Position numbers and translations under genes: made by a program | Notes under the pieces: model-generated | The model's database searches: none | What the model saw: only the letters and a program-made list of their open reading frames with translations | What the model was told of the DNA's origin: nothing | Shown: positions 1-12,056 of the stretch, piece after piece | Numbering within the stretch: the first letter of the stretch is position 1 | How the letters are laid out: the number at the start of each line of letters is the position of its first letter | Source: Callipepla californica brunnescens | Taxonomy: Eukaryota; Chordata; Aves; Galliformes; Odontophoridae | Length of the DNA stretch: 64,000 nucleotides | Direction: 5' to 3' | NCBI GenBank assembly: GCA_023055505.1 | Contig: JALIRH010000119.1 | Location: 372,001-436,000, forward strand

Positions 1-3000
1 CCTGAGAAATGTACACCCCAGGCCTCTGAGAAATGTTAGAAAAGTGAAGGTCAGGAAATGGCTGAAGGTCTCTCAAGGTGTTTTTGTATTTTCTCAAACC
101 ACGCACTCCGTGTATCCATATGTCTGACAGCTTTCCAAGTCCTCCTCATTCCTTCTTTGTGGCTCTTCAGCTGTTTGTTAGACAGCGATGTCTCTGAGCT
201 GGAACACAGGCTGCAGCTGTACGAGGCTTTGTTGGGATGCAGGATTCAGCTCACTCACGTCTCTTGATGAACAGGGTGGCTCCACAAGGAGATGTTCTTC
301 TCCAGAACCTCAGTGTGAAGATCCAAATGATTTGAATGGGGAAATAGGAGAATCGGGGCTGCCTGGGTTGGAGTCTCAAATTTGTTCTGGTGTTGCAGAA
401 GTTTTGCTCCAAGGATGAGGTTGGGCTGCAGCAGCGCAGTGCTTCCCATGGATGGGATCCATGTGAGAGACTGTGGGGGACCATCCTCACTCCTCTCCTT
501 GCTGCCTCTCTTTTGGATTCCTAGGGGAATTTAGTGTCACAGCTATCCTTTTGGGGCTTCCCGCTGAAGAGGATGCTGCTCAGCTGGGCACAGGTGGGTC
601 TCACTTTTCCTTACCTTTGGGAAGGATGAGTGTGTGTGCAGCCACAAAAGTTGTGACTGCAGTTGTCAGAGAGGCCCTATGATCAGAGGTAAAATGCACT
701 AAGTGAAGCAGAGCTCTCGAGTTGTCCCTTGGGTGAATCTTGGACAGTGGGTGAGGAGAAGCCTTACATGCCAGCAGCTGTCAATAGAGTGATGTGAAAA
801 CAAGGTTAAACTGCTGTATTGGTTAAAAAATATGTGGGTGCTACGTAACAAACAGTAGGGCATCAGTAAGGCAGGGTGACTGCTGCAGATTCCTTTACCT
901 GGCCTGATTTCACACGCTTTGTTTATATGTTCCTGTCTTGTAAATTTAGATTTGAGGAAATCCCAGCCTTTTATGGTAGAGTCTGAGGGGCTGGAATGCT
1001 GTCACAGCCATTTCTGATTCCTCATCTTGATGGGCACGTGATTGCTGGGATTCCTTACTTGTAGAGAAAACCGGTTGTGATAGAAATTGAGTTCTGTACT
1101 TGTTAATCAAACCACCACTACCACATTTTGTGTGTGTCCTAGTACTGGAAGCAGAAGCTTTGTTACTGGGAAGAACAGAGCCATTGGCTGAGCTCTCGTG
1201 CCGGGGATGTTGGAGTAGGGGAGCCCTGAGATCCTCCCAGTTGACTGTGGGTTGGGGAGATGAAGCTTTGGGTTGTGAGGCTGAGCCTGCAGCCTCGTGA
1301 GAGCAGGGTGGGATGCCTCGCAGTGACTAGGTAAGAGCCGCCTTTCGGGAGGAGGTGACCTGCTGCATCCCCACACTGCTTCAGCACAGAGCTTCCTCAC
1401 ACGCCATGCCCGGCGCTGGGCCTGGTCACTGCACTGCCGAGCAGTGAGGAAACGGTGCCCCACAGCTGGGCCATCGTCAGCATCCAGCATCGCTTCCTGC
1501 TGCGTGCAGAGGGCAGTGAGGCTGTTGCATGATCTGACTGTACGGATTGGGGGTGTCACACCCAGCAGAGCCCGAAATAATGCCTGCCATTTCTGCAAGC
1601 TCCCGTTCTTCATTATTTTACCCAGGAGGTGTGTACGTGAGTCAGTTCCTGTGTAACTCACAAGCAGGCTTCAGTTTGGATGGAAGGAAGAGCAGAGAGC
1701 CCTAGAAAGTGAGGAGCCCCATTGTGGTGGGACCTCTGGATTTAGGCCTCCTCTGGAAGTTTTCTTGCATTTTACTGCTTCAAACTCATTTTGATCTGCA
1801 CAGGGAGCGCTCACCAGCTGTTGGTCAGGATGGCTTTTTGGGGTCTGCAATTAAATGTTGGTTTGATAGCTCTGCATCTAATGCTTTGCAGCATAAGTGT
1901 AACAATCCCTCTGTTTCCAGCTTTCACCCCAACCCAAGCAGCAGGTTTGCTCAGTGCAAACCCCCACACTCAGATCCAACCCCAGAACCCCCTCCTTCCC
2001 CTCTTCCTCTCTTTTTCTATTTATTTATTTTTTTTTAACTGCCCCCATTCCCTTTTGAATCGGTGTATGAGAGAATGTCTAAAGCCAGAGAAGGATGGAA
2101 ATGTTTTCTCCTCAGTGAGCTCAGGGTGGGGTGGAAAGCGGAGGGGGCTGCGAGGGGGCAGTTTGAAAACCAGAAACCATGTGGCAGTGTGCACGCAGGG
2201 CCCAGCTGATGTGAATATTGAGAGGGGAGAGCCTTGCTGCCTAGCCCAGCATTAGAAAAACTGAGAAACCCCGAGTTTGCCCTTTTCTTTTTTTCCCCTC
2301 AAAGAAAAAAAGCTGTGCCTCTCAGAATAAATGAGAGAAACTTGTAACTTGCAAGTCACTGAAATCTGCTTGCTTTCTTTTTTTTTTTTTTTTTTTTGGG
2401 GGGGGGGGGGATGGGGGATGGGATTTGTACTGATTGAATCACAAGTTTTCATTCCTGTTTTGGGGAAGTGCTGAGCCTGAAGTTGTCTGTCTATCATCCC
2501 CCTGGCCCCAGGGGACAGGGAAACACAGCCGTCCTCCCCAAACCTCTCCCAAAACGTGTCCCTTTGCTTCTCCATCTTTGCACGGAACTGAGAGCCCGAA
2601 GCAGGAGGTGGAAGGAGCTGCTGAAGGAAAGCTGCTGCTTTTTCTTCCTCCACTCCCTTCACTCCCTTCTTTTTTCTTTTATTTTCTCTTTCTTTCTGAG
2701 ATGAATCACGCTCCCACAACTGCAAAGACATTTTCAAAGCTGAGAACACTGGTGGTGCAGTACTAAAAAGGCAAGTGAGGCCGTCCCAGCCCAAGCCAGG
2801 ACGGAGTGGCTTTATTTCATTATTTTCTTTCCTTTTGCCCCCTGCTGTCATTAGAAATTTCAATGCAGAACCGAGCCCTCCTGCCCAGTGAACGGTGGAC
2901 TGACTCAAAAGGAAGTAAACACCTTTTTTTTTTTTATCGTTTCTTTCATCCTTGAGCGCTGACAGAAAATTCACGTTGGTGACAGCATTTACTTTTGGAT

Positions 3001-3501
3001 ACAGTGATCGACTTCTCTCTTTTTTCTTTTCCTTTTTTTTTTTTTTTCCCCCATCTGAATCAGACATGTCGTGGCTGAGCCTACCTCCTGCTTTTCTCCC
3101 TCGGAGCATCAGGGTTCCTGTTGCATCTGTCTGGCTTTTGTTCTCTACCAGAATTTTCATTCTGATGCTTTTCGGATACCAAAGTTGTCTGGAAAACTTT
3201 TTTCTATTCATATAACAGGAAGGCTGATACCATTCCTAGCAGCTACAGAAGAAATAACAGTCGTATGTAGAAAGCTCTCTCGATATACCTTCTGTTTTCT
3301 CTAAGTTCCTGTGTTTGTATAAGCAGATCTGTTCCAAGAAGACGTTACCAACCAGTCGCAGCTCTGGGATTTTCTTTTTCCTGTTGAGAGGCTCGGAGCA
3401 GCGGGGACTTCTCCGAGCATGCGTGCATGTGGCCAGGAGCACCGCAGGCACTCCGGGGTTCGTGGTGGGCTCTGCTCCCCACGCTTTGCCTCTGCTCACA
3501 G
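1..3501. other. Anonymous sequence, no gene recognised
   Basis: I see no convincing exon here. The first 45 bases hold two near copies of a short CTGAGAAATGT unit. A GC-richer patch lies near 1200-1500. From about 2000 to 3070 the + strand is rich in long T and C/T tracts. These keep a 319-codon minus-strand frame open at 2252-3211, but its lysine-rich translation simply mirrors the pyrimidine tracts, so I do not call it a gene. The stretch 3380-3500 is GC-rich and lies directly before the first candidate exon, so it could hold a promoter or 5' untranslated region; no TATA box or other core element is evident. Confidence 0.5.
2378..2410 (+). repeat. T20-G13 homopolymer block
   Basis: A run of about 20 T is followed directly by about 13 G, then by ATGGGGGATGGG. 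The G run and the G blocks after it could form a G-quadruplex on the + strand. Homopolymers of this length are also common sites of length error in assemblies. Confidence 0.85.
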
Positions 3502-3595
3502 CCCCGAGGACAAAATGTACGAACGGCACGAGAGGCGGTCCAGCCTGTGCGACATCTCCGAGGTGGACAGGACTGCAAACGTGGTGTTGTTAAAG
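3502..3595 (+). CDS. Candidate exon of an unidentified gene
   Basis: An open segment lies between a plausible acceptor (pyrimidine-rich, ending TGCTCACAG) and a plausible donor (AAG then GTATGA). It contains an ATG at 3515 in the context ACAAAATGT and ends on a codon boundary. The translation from that ATG is 27 residues, charged and non-repetitive, starting MYERHERRSSLCDISEV. An RRSSL sequence inside it resembles a basophilic kinase or 14-3-3 site. It could be a first coding exon, because GC-rich sequence precedes it, or an internal exon. I do not recognise the family. It does not match the AGBL1 N-terminus as I know it, and its end phase does not fit the next candidate exon at 17391. Confidence 0.35.
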
Positions 3596-6500
3596 GTATG
3601 ATGGTTGTTTACATTGCTTCTCCTGCTCCTTCCTTTTCTCGGGTGCTGCAGGGAGGGGGTTCAGGTGGAGGAGCTTGTACCCTTGACCATGTGAATGGGT
3701 TGCAGTGGTGATGCTTGGCATGAAGTGGTTTGCTATTATCTTGGAATTATCCATGGTAGCACGCAACCACTCTTCCAGAGAACCCTTCTGGCCATCATCC
3801 CTGTACCCCTGTCCTCTCTGCCCTTGAACACTCCCACTGTATTTTGCAAACTTCACAAGTTGCAGGTGGTCTTTCTGTGCCGTTCAGTCAAGGATTTTCA
3901 TTTCCAGTGTTGATTTTTGGAGTGAAATGTGTCCTGTCACCCCCATCCCCCCCTTTCTCAAAGATACATCCTGCTGAAAAAGGCACAGTGGACCCTCCCT
4001 TGCCTCCATTTTTTGTTTATATTTGAAAGTTGTTGCTATTCTAATTGTTTGGGTATGAATTCTGTCAGAAGATTGATCAGAACAAGAGCCAGAAGCGTCT
4101 CTTGGCTAATTGTCCCAGCGTTCCTCCTCTAGCCTAAAATTAGCAAGCACTCCACCAAACAGCACGGTGACAGTCTGGGAATGTCCTCTCCCTAACAGCT
4201 TTCTGGAGCTTCAGCAGTTTCCTGGCAAAGTGGATGGAAATCGGAAAGCAGCCAGAGGGACTGCAAAACGCAGCTTGCCTCAGATATCTTAACTCCTGAA
4301 TGAGCGTTTCTTTCGCCCCTCTCCTCTCTCTGTTTCGTTTTATTAGCAGAGGCAGTGGGTTTCTGCACCACCGTGGGGCTTCCTTTTCATGGGTATTGCT
4401 TCATGCCATTTTAAGGGCTGGTACAAGGACTGAAGAGTTAAATGTTTTGATTTTCAGTGGTCCTGGTTCTAATTTATACGCACTAGAATGGACCTAACTC
4501 CCCCAGACAGATGGGTGAGCAGGGGGAAAAGGAAGGAAGAGCCGGGGGAGATGCTGGATAGGAAGCGGAGGGAATAGGGTCACTAATCGCTCCCACACGA
4601 TGGAGAACATCGTGGCCTGTTTGGCTCGCAGATTGTCTAGCGCTGTGCTTTTCTTATGCTAAGAGGCTTCTGTACTAAGTCACATGGAGTTTCAAATGAA
4701 ACGTCTGCAGGAAAATGTCTCTGAGATTCAGGAAATACAGGCGTGCGTGCCCAGAATGAACAGCCCAACTGTCTGCTGCCTGCAGCCCCAGCTGCTGTCC
4801 CGGAGCTCACTTTGGACACTGTGTCTGCTAGCGTTTCGCAGGCAAACAGAAAATCCCCCAGGATTCACACTTTGGTGCCCGGGGACATGCTCCCGTGATT
4901 CATTCAGCGTCTGAGCTGCAGATAAACGCAGTCAGGCTTCGGCATGGAAAAATAGCTGGTTCTCTCCTGGCATGCTTTCAGTGCTGCATATTGAAGCTCT
5001 GTTCCCAGGGACTGTTTCATATTGCCTTCTGCCATCTGATCACTGCATCCTCTCCTCTCCTGGCATGCCGATGTGGGATGCCCAGCAGCAATGGGCTATA
5101 ATCAGTACGGGCACAGCGGAAAGCAAGGGATTTTCTTATTGTCTTCTGTGGCTGTCAGCCTGAGGTTCTGTTGTCAAGCTCCTCTCGACTGATTAAGGGC
5201 TAAGGGAAGAGGGGAGGAATAGTTTTGTTACATGTGACGTACATGTGTCTGCAAAATCCCAAAGCAACCTCATTTCTGATTATTTCATACTAGCACATTC
5301 CCCCACCCTGGTGTTCAGGTGCTTTTATGATGGCATTTTCTCTGCAGCTCACACTGTCTGCACCCTCAGTTCAGCTGTTGAGGAGGGAATGCAGTACTCA
5401 GTGTACTGCAGTGTATGATGGGTTTTGTGTTTTCGGTATCTGTGGACCACCCAGTTTCCTGAGAGCTGCAGTAAGCCTCCCTCAAATGCTGTCTGGTCTC
5501 TTTTTGGCATAGGGAATGCTCACGTATAGTAGTGGTTTCCTTTGTTTCTGTTATGGATTATTATTATTCCTGAATTAGGGCTGCTGATACAGATACTTCG
5601 TAATACTTCATAATCAGGTGCATTTGAAAGGGCACCTTAAACTTCAGTGTTACTTTCTCATTACTGTTTTTTCTAGAGAGAAAAAAACCAAAAACCCAAA
5701 ACCCAGACATTGTCAATACTAGGCAAAGGATAGATCTGGCTGGGTAATGGGAAAAATATTCAAATCTTTTTTGAAAAAATGCCTATGTCTATAATGCGTT
5801 TTCGGGGAATGACTCAACTGGTTCTATTAAAGGAAAAAAATGTAACATTAATTCAGCCTTTTTTAATTTGTTCTATCATCAGTCAACTGCTTACAAGCAG
5901 TCTTGAATCTTCTAATTCTTTGCTTGCTTTCTGATGATTATTGAACAGGGTACTTGGTTATCGTTCTCATGTAGTGGATATTAATATAAACCAAGAGTAG
6001 CTGCCATTAATTTGATGGAGCTACACTGGTTTAAGAGTAAGAAAAATCAGACTCATTGTGCACAGAGAAGAGTTAGGTGCAAACCAGTCAGAAGGAGGCG
6101 GAATTTGATTTTATATCGAGATGGATCATTACTTCATTTGTGTGAACTTGAGCAAATTTGCATTTATCCTTCTGTGTGTGTTCAGACTCAGTGTCTGAAT
6201 TTGCCTTTAAACAAATAGATGTGCTCCAAAGTAGATTCTGCTTTGGCCCGAAAGAAAAGAATATTCATCTGATACTTACTGATTTTATAGCTCTTCTAAG
6301 ACTGAAAAAGACATATAAACTCTGTAGTGAAGTTTAATTGCTGAGGTTAGATACCCTTGAGCCTTGCTGGTTCTTCCACTGAAACAGTCAGAAAGGGGAC
6401 CCACTGTCCACGTGACACTTAAAGCAAAACATCTTTGTCGCTTTGGAAAATAAGAAATCCTTCTTTTTATTATTTCAGTTCACCTTGAGGCCTCACTCTG

Positions 6501-7269
6501 GTAGAGCACAAGGCCTTTGGCTCTCCTGGGACACTCATTTTTCCCCTTTCTGACCTTCCTGAGCATGAGTTGCTGGCTGGGAAGGTGGTGGCATTCTCTC
6601 TGCTGGAGGACTTTACCGGCGTGTTGCGTGAAGGTCTCTCAGATTGTAGCCAAGCCTGACTAGAAGCAGCAGAAAGGGAGTAAGTGACCTGTCAAAGACT
6701 CTTCCAACCCCATTTTGTCATCCCAGAAGTATGGAGGAGGACAAAACCTGAGGAAGAAATATGTACTGCAGCAAGCAGCTGACAGGTCTTAGGGAGTGCT
6801 GGCTTTGTGTTGTGGTGACTGGAAGCACACCAGAGGCCTGACAGGAGACTTTTCAGTGCTGAGCAGTGGGTGCAGGTCTGGCTGGGACAGCAGTACCTGC
6901 CCACGAGAAGAGGAGGAGGGAGGTGGATTGTTAGAGCAGTGAGCCCCATCAGGAGTAGGAGTGTCCTGGGATAAGAGTCTGGCAAGGAGGGGCAGGATGA
7001 CTAAGGAAATCTGGTGACAGGATAGAGGCAAAAAGCAAATAGTAAAACTTCTCTGTCTGTCAGAGAAGAGGGAAAGGAAAGCCAAAGAGAGGGCAGGAGA
7101 AACATTTGTCTTATGAAGTAAGGCTAAGTCATCCGTTTCAGCAACTGTTTAGCTAGACCACGTGAGACCCTGTGTGTTGAAGCAAGTGAGGAGCAGCCAG
7201 GCGGGAGGGGAAACAACTTCTGGTCTCCGTGGGATTTGTGTTTGGAAAACGTGTTCACCTAGGAGGAAC
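3596..7269. other. Anonymous, probably intronic sequence
   Basis: No exon with good splice sites and no recognisable RNA gene was found. ORFs here are short and unsupported. The sequence is of mixed composition, with AT-rich parts from about 5550 to 6250. Confidence 0.5.
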
Positions 7270-8009
7270 AGGCAAACTGCTGAAGGTGAGAGAGCAAAGG
7301 GGTTTCCAGACCAGTTATAGACAGAGGCAAGAGGAAAAGGATCTGGGGGTGTTGGTTGATGCTCGGCTCAACATGAGCCGGCAGTGTGCCCGGGTGACCA
7401 AGAAGGCCGATGGCATCCTGGCCTGTATTAGGAATAGTGTGGCCAGCAGGAGCAGGGAGGGGATCATCCCCCTGTACTCAGCTCTCGAGTACTGCATTCA
7501 GTTTTGGGCCCCTCACTACAAGAGAGACATCGAGGCCCTGGAGCGTGTTCAGAGAAGGGCAACAAAACTGGTGAGGGGGCTGGAGCACAAGTCTTACGAG
7601 GAGTGGCTGAGGGAGCTGGGATTGTTTAGCCTGGAGAAAAGGAGGCTCAGAGGAGACCTCATCGCACTCTACCACTTCCTGAAGGGAGGCTGTGGTGAGG
7701 AGGGGGTCGGCCTCTTCTCCCAGGTAACTAATGACAGGACGAGAGGGAATGGCCACAAGTTGTGCCAAGGAAGATTTAGGTTAGATTTGAGGAAAAATTA
7801 TTTCTCTGAGAGAGTGGTCAGGCACTGGAATGGCCTGCCTAGGGAGGGGGTTGAGACACCGTCCCCAGCGCTGTTCAAGAAGCATTTAGATGAGGTGCTA
7901 AGGGATTGGATTGAGTAGCTTGGTGGGTAGGGATGGTGGTGTGAGGATGGTTGGACTAGATGATCTTGTAGGTCCTTTCCAACCTCATGTATCTATGAAT
8001 CTATTAATC
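7270..8009 (+). mobile_element. CR1 LINE, 5'-truncated, sense orientation
   Basis: This is the 3' end of a chicken-repeat-1 type non-LTR retrotransposon. It holds the C-terminal end of the reverse-transcriptase ORF followed by the typical short 3' untranslated region (GGTTGGACTAGATGATCTTG, then CCTTTCCAACCTCATGT). It ends in direct repeats of an ATCTATGAATCT type. CR1 copies are characteristically truncated at the 5' end and lack a poly-A tail and target duplications, as here. The left edge is approximate. Confidence 0.93.
7331..7918 (+). pseudogene. CR1 ORF2 C-terminal fragment (reverse transcriptase end)
   Basis: An uninterrupted frame encodes the end of the CR1 polyprotein. It contains the [16 protein letters not shown] stretch, then [20 protein letters not shown], and ends with [11 protein letters not shown] before TAG. 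The catalytic reverse-transcriptase core and the endonuclease domain are missing because the element is 5'-truncated, so the fragment cannot mobilise itself. That the frame is still open over about 200 codons points to a fairly young copy. Confidence 0.88.
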
Positions 8010-9000
8010 TAAGGCAGTGAGAAACTTGAGTTGGGTGAGCCAAGCACTCTGGACAATCCAGCAGACTTCAGGGTTAAGAAATTGGACAAAAAAACAACCC
8101 AAATGAGGAAGAGCAGGAAGGCTGAGAACAGATCAGTCACATCCTTACTGAAAGACTTGAAGTTACGGACAGGATGAGGAACGGGGTGGAATGGTAAGGC
8201 TGATGTTGAAATAAACCACGTGATGTGTCAGTTTTAAAATGGGATTTTCTAACACAATCATTGATGCAGCCAATGCAAACATGTGAAGTCAGGTGTACAA
8301 AGTGCTTCTGATTCTCACCACAACTTGGACACTTCTGTAGTCCTCATTTCTACGTTATCAGAGTTCCTTTGCCATCTTTAAGGTAATTACACTTGGAGCA
8401 ATATGGATAGTAAGATATTACTATTCTTTAGGTAGTGAACTGAGACAGAAAGTAGAGGAGTATCTTGCCTGCAGGCGACTACAAATGGAAGTGAGGACTG
8501 AAGCCAAATTTCTTGAGTTCTCCAGTAGTAGCTTAAACTCTGGCTCACCCTTTCTCTGAACTTCTGCCTCGAGCAGGAGCCACTTCTCCATCAGACTTTC
8601 CACAGAGAAACATGGGTTTCGGCATGTTGTAGTGGTTTGTTTAGCAATGCTTAAGAAAGTAATGGTGAATTAGTTCTGACATTTTTAGTATTATGATGGA
8701 ATTAATGCATAACCATATATCCAGTGGCCGATGCAGAATTAAGTTGCAGAAGACGCTAATGATAGCAGAATTGGCTTTTTTTTTTTTTTTTTTTTTTTAT
8801 TTTTATTTGCTGCTGCCTTTTCTTTCAGATAAACTGTGAAAGCTGGTGCTCCCTGGAGCCATGTCCTGACTCTTCACTGCTGGAGCACAAGCGGACAGGA
8901 GGGTCTTCAGGTAAGCTGTGGGTTCTTGGCCAGCATGTGTGCAGAAGAGCAGCCCTCTTGTTCTCACTGCTTTCCTTTTCTTCTTTCTTTCATTCTTCCT
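8010..9000. other. Anonymous spacer before the decamer array
   Basis: No gene was recognised. A T run of about 24 bases lies near 8777-8800. From 8961 the sequence becomes progressively pyrimidine-rich (TTCTTTCTTTCATTCTTCC), which looks like the degenerate left shoulder of the array that follows. Confidence 0.5.
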
Positions 9001-10490
9001 TTCCCTTCCTTTCCCTTCCTTTCCCTTCCTTTCCCTTCCTTTCCCTTCCTTTCCCTTCCTTTCCCTTCCTTTCCCTTCCTTTCCCTTCCTTTCCCTTCCT
9101 TTCCCTTCCTTTCCCTTCCTTTCCCTTCCTTTCCCTTCCTTTCCCTTCCTTTCCCTTCCTTTCCCTTCCTTTCCCTTCCTTTCCCTTCCTTTCCCTTCCT
9201 TTCCCTTCCTTTCCCTTCCTTTCCCTTCCTTTCCCTTCCTTTCCCTTCCTTTCCCTTCCTTTCCCTTCCTTTCCCTTCCTTTCCCTTCCTTTCCCTTCCT
9301 TTCCCTTCCTTTCCCTTCCTTTCCCTTCCTTTCCCTTCCTTTCCCTTCCTTTCCCTTCCTTTCCCTTCCTTTCCCTTCCTTTCCCTTCCTTTCCCTTCCT
9401 TTCCCTTCCTTTCCCTTCCTTTCCCTTCCTTTCCCTTCCTTTCCCTTCCTTTCCCTTCCTTTCCCTTCCTTTCCCTTCCTTTCCCTTCCTTTCCCTTCCT
9501 TTCCCTTCCTTTCCCTTCCTTTCCCTTCCTTTCCCTTCCTTTCCCTTCCTTTCCCTTCCTTTCCCTTCCTTTCCCTTCCTTTCCCTTCCTTTCCCTTCCT
9601 TTCCCTTCCTTTCCCTTCCTTTCCCTTCCTTTCCCTTCCTTTCCCTTCCTTTCCCTTCCTTTCCCTTCCTTTCCCTTCCTTTCCCTTCCTTTCCCTTCCT
9701 TTCCCTTCCTTTCCCTTCCTTTCCCTTCCTTTCCCTTCCTTTCCCTTCCTTTCCCTTCCTTTCCCTTCCTTTCCCTTCCTTTCCCTTCCTTTCCCTTCCT
9801 TTCCCTTCCTTTCCCTTCCTTTCCCTTCCTTTCCCTTCCTTTCCCTTCCTTTCCCTTCCTTTCCCTTCCTTTCCCTTCCTTTCCCTTCCTTTCCCTTCCT
9901 TTCCCTTCCTTTCCCTTCCTTTCCCTTCCTTTCCCTTCCTTTCCCTTCCTTTCCCTTCCTTTCCCTTCCTTTCCCTTCCTTTCCCTTCCTTTCCCTTCCT
10001 TTCCCTTCCTTTCCCTTCCTTTCCCTTCCTTTCCCTTCCTTTCCCTTCCTTTCCCTTCCTTTCCCTTCCTTTCCCTTCCTTTCCCTTCCTTTCCCTTCCT
10101 TTCCCTTCCTTTCCCTTCCTTTCCCTTCCTTTCCCTTCCTTTCCCTTCCTTTCCCTTCCTTTCCCTTCCTTTCCCTTCCTTTCCCTTCCTTTCCCTTCCT
10201 TTCCCTTCCTTTCCCTTCCTTTCCCTTCCTTTCCCTTCCTTTCCCTTCCTTTCCCTTCCTTTCCCTTCCTTTCCCTTCCTTTCCCTTCCTTTCCCTTCCT
10301 TTCCCTTCCTTTCCCTTCCTTTCCCTTCCTTTCCCTTCCTTTCCCTTCCTTTCCCTTCCTTTCCCTTCCTTTCCCTTCCTTTCCCTTCCTTTCCCTTCCT
10401 TTCCCTTCCTTTCCCTTCCTTTCCCTTCCTTTCCCTTCCTTTCCCTTCCTTTCCCTTCCTTTCCCTTCCTTTCCCTTCCTTTCCCTTCCT
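9001..10490 (+). repeat. Perfect decamer microsatellite (TTCCCTTCCT)x149
   Basis: From 9001 to 10490 the sequence is 149 tandem copies of TTCCCTTCCT with no substitution or indel visible. The + strand is pure pyrimidine and the - strand (GGGAA/GGAA) pure purine over about 1.5 kb. The unit is one TTCCC plus one TTCCT pentamer. Such homopurine tracts can form intramolecular triplex DNA and stall polymerases. Because the period is 10, all three frames per strand stay open, giving meaningless 540-640 residue ORFs. The degenerate tail CCGTTTCCTTTCCTCTT runs to about 10508. The exact homogeneity implies recent expansion, or a consensus imposed by assembly. Confidence 0.97.
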
Positions 10491-10628
10491 CCGTTTCCTT
10501 TCCTCTTAGCAAGGCTACGACTAGAAATAGGGCTAGGGCTAAGCTTACAGGTGCTAGGGCTAGGGCTATGGCTAGGATGAGATGGGCTAGGACTTGGTTT
10601 AGTTCTAGGGCAAGGGCTAGGATTAGAG

Positions 10629-10724
10629 GGGATAGGGATAGGGATAGGGATAGGGATAGGGATAGGGATAGGGATAGGGATAGGGATAGGGATAGGGATA
10701 GGGATAGGGATAGGGATAGGGATA
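10629..10724 (+). repeat. (GGGATA)x16 homogeneous block
   Basis: Sixteen exact tandem copies of GGGATA lie inside the otherwise degenerate satellite. Neighbouring hexamers differ from each other every few copies, so this block has probably expanded recently. Confidence 0.93.
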
Positions 10725-11520
10725 GGGATGGGTCTGTTGCTAGTGTTAGAGGGCCTAGGGCTTGGGATAATTCAAGGGCTAGGGCTACGGATAGAGGGCC
10801 TAGGTCATGGTCTAGGTCTAGGGTTATGCTTAAAAGGGGCTAGGGCTAGGGCTAGGGCTAGGGTTAGAGGGGCTAGGGCTAGGGTTAGGGTTACAGTTAG
10901 AAGGGCTAGGGCTAGGCCTAGGATTAGAGGGGCTAGGGCTAGGGATAAGACTAGGTCTAGGTTTACAGGGGCTATGGCTAGAGCTTGGGCTAGGGCTAGG
11001 GTTAGAGGGGATAGGACTTGGGCGAGGGTTAGGGCTTGGGCTAGGGTTAGGGCTAGGGCTAGGTTTAGAGGGGCCATTGCTAGGGCTTGGCTAGGGCTAG
11101 CATTAGAGTTGCTAGGTATAGGGCTAGGTCTAGGGCTTGGGTTAGTGTATCTAGGTCTAGTGTTAGGTCTAGGGTTAGGTTTAGAGGGGCTAGGTATAGG
11201 GTTAGGGCCAGGGATATAGGTTTAGAGAGGCTATGGTAGGGTTAAAGCTAGGGCTAGTGTTAGATGGCCAGGGCTAGGGGTAGGACTAGGGTTAGAGAGG
11301 CTAGGGCTAGGGTTAGGTCTATGGCTAGGGCTATGGCTACGTTTGGATGGGCTAAAGCTAGGGTTAAAGCTGCTAGGGTTAGAGAGTCTAGGGCTAGTGT
11401 TAGGGATAGGGTTAGAGGTGCTACTAATAGGGTTTAGGGCTAGGGTGAGGGTTAGAGGGGCTAGCAGTAGGGTTAAGGCTAGGGCTAGAGCGAGGGTTAG
11501 AGGGGCTCAGGTTAACGGGG

Positions 11521-11578
11521 CTAGGGTTAGTGAAGCTAGTGTTCGGGGGCTAGGGTTAGTGAAGCTAGTGTTCGGGGG
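11521..11578 (+). repeat. 29-bp tandem duplication within the satellite
   Basis: Two exact 29-bp units beginning CTAGGGTTAGTGAAGCTAGT lie head to tail, and a third starts at 11579 before diverging. The period is not a multiple of six, so it arose by segmental duplication rather than hexamer slippage. Confidence 0.88.
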
Positions 11579-11924
11579 CTAGGGTTAGGGCTAGGGCAAG
11601 GTCTAGGGTTAGAGGGACTAAGGCTAGAATTAGAGGAAGGGCTAGGGCTAGGGTTAGAGGGCTAGTGATACGGCTAGTGTTTGAGGGGCTAGGGCGAGGG
11701 CTAGGGCTAGCGCTAAGTTTAGAGTAGCTAGGGCTAGGTTTAGGGTTAGGGTTAGAGGGGCTAGGGCTAGGGCTAGAGACAGGGCTAGGTTTAGAGGGGC
11801 TAGGACTATGGTTAGGGCTACGTCTAGAGCTAGGATAAGAAAGGCACTGGATAGAGGAGCAAGGGTTAGAGGAGCTAGTGGTATTGCTAGGATCAGAGGG
11901 GCTAGGGCTGGGGCAAGGGTTAGA

Positions 11925-12056
11925 GGGGCTAGGGCTAAGGCTTGGTGTAGAGGGGCGAGGATTATGGCTAGGACTAGGGCGAGGGTTAGTGGGGCTAGGG
12001 CTAAGGCTTGGTGTAGAGGGGCGAGGATTATGGCTAGGACTAGGGCGAGGGTTAGT
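11925..12056 (+). repeat. 66-bp tandem duplication within the satellite
   Basis: Two 66-bp units (11925-11990 and 11991-12056) are essentially identical. Each contains GCTTGGTGTAGAGGGGCGAG followed by GATTATGGCTAGGACTAGGG. The period is eleven hexamers, which suggests unequal exchange at the higher-order level. Confidence 0.88.

Noticed and set aside
2252..3211. 319-codon minus-strand ORF
   Set aside because: Lysine-rich translation mirrors + strand T and C/T tracts; no domain, and the frame depends on homopolymer lengths.
8803..10843. Open frames of 540-640 codons on both strands
   Set aside because: They translate a perfect decamer array (PFPSFPFLSL and KGKEGKGRER periods). All frames are open only because the repeat lacks stop codons.
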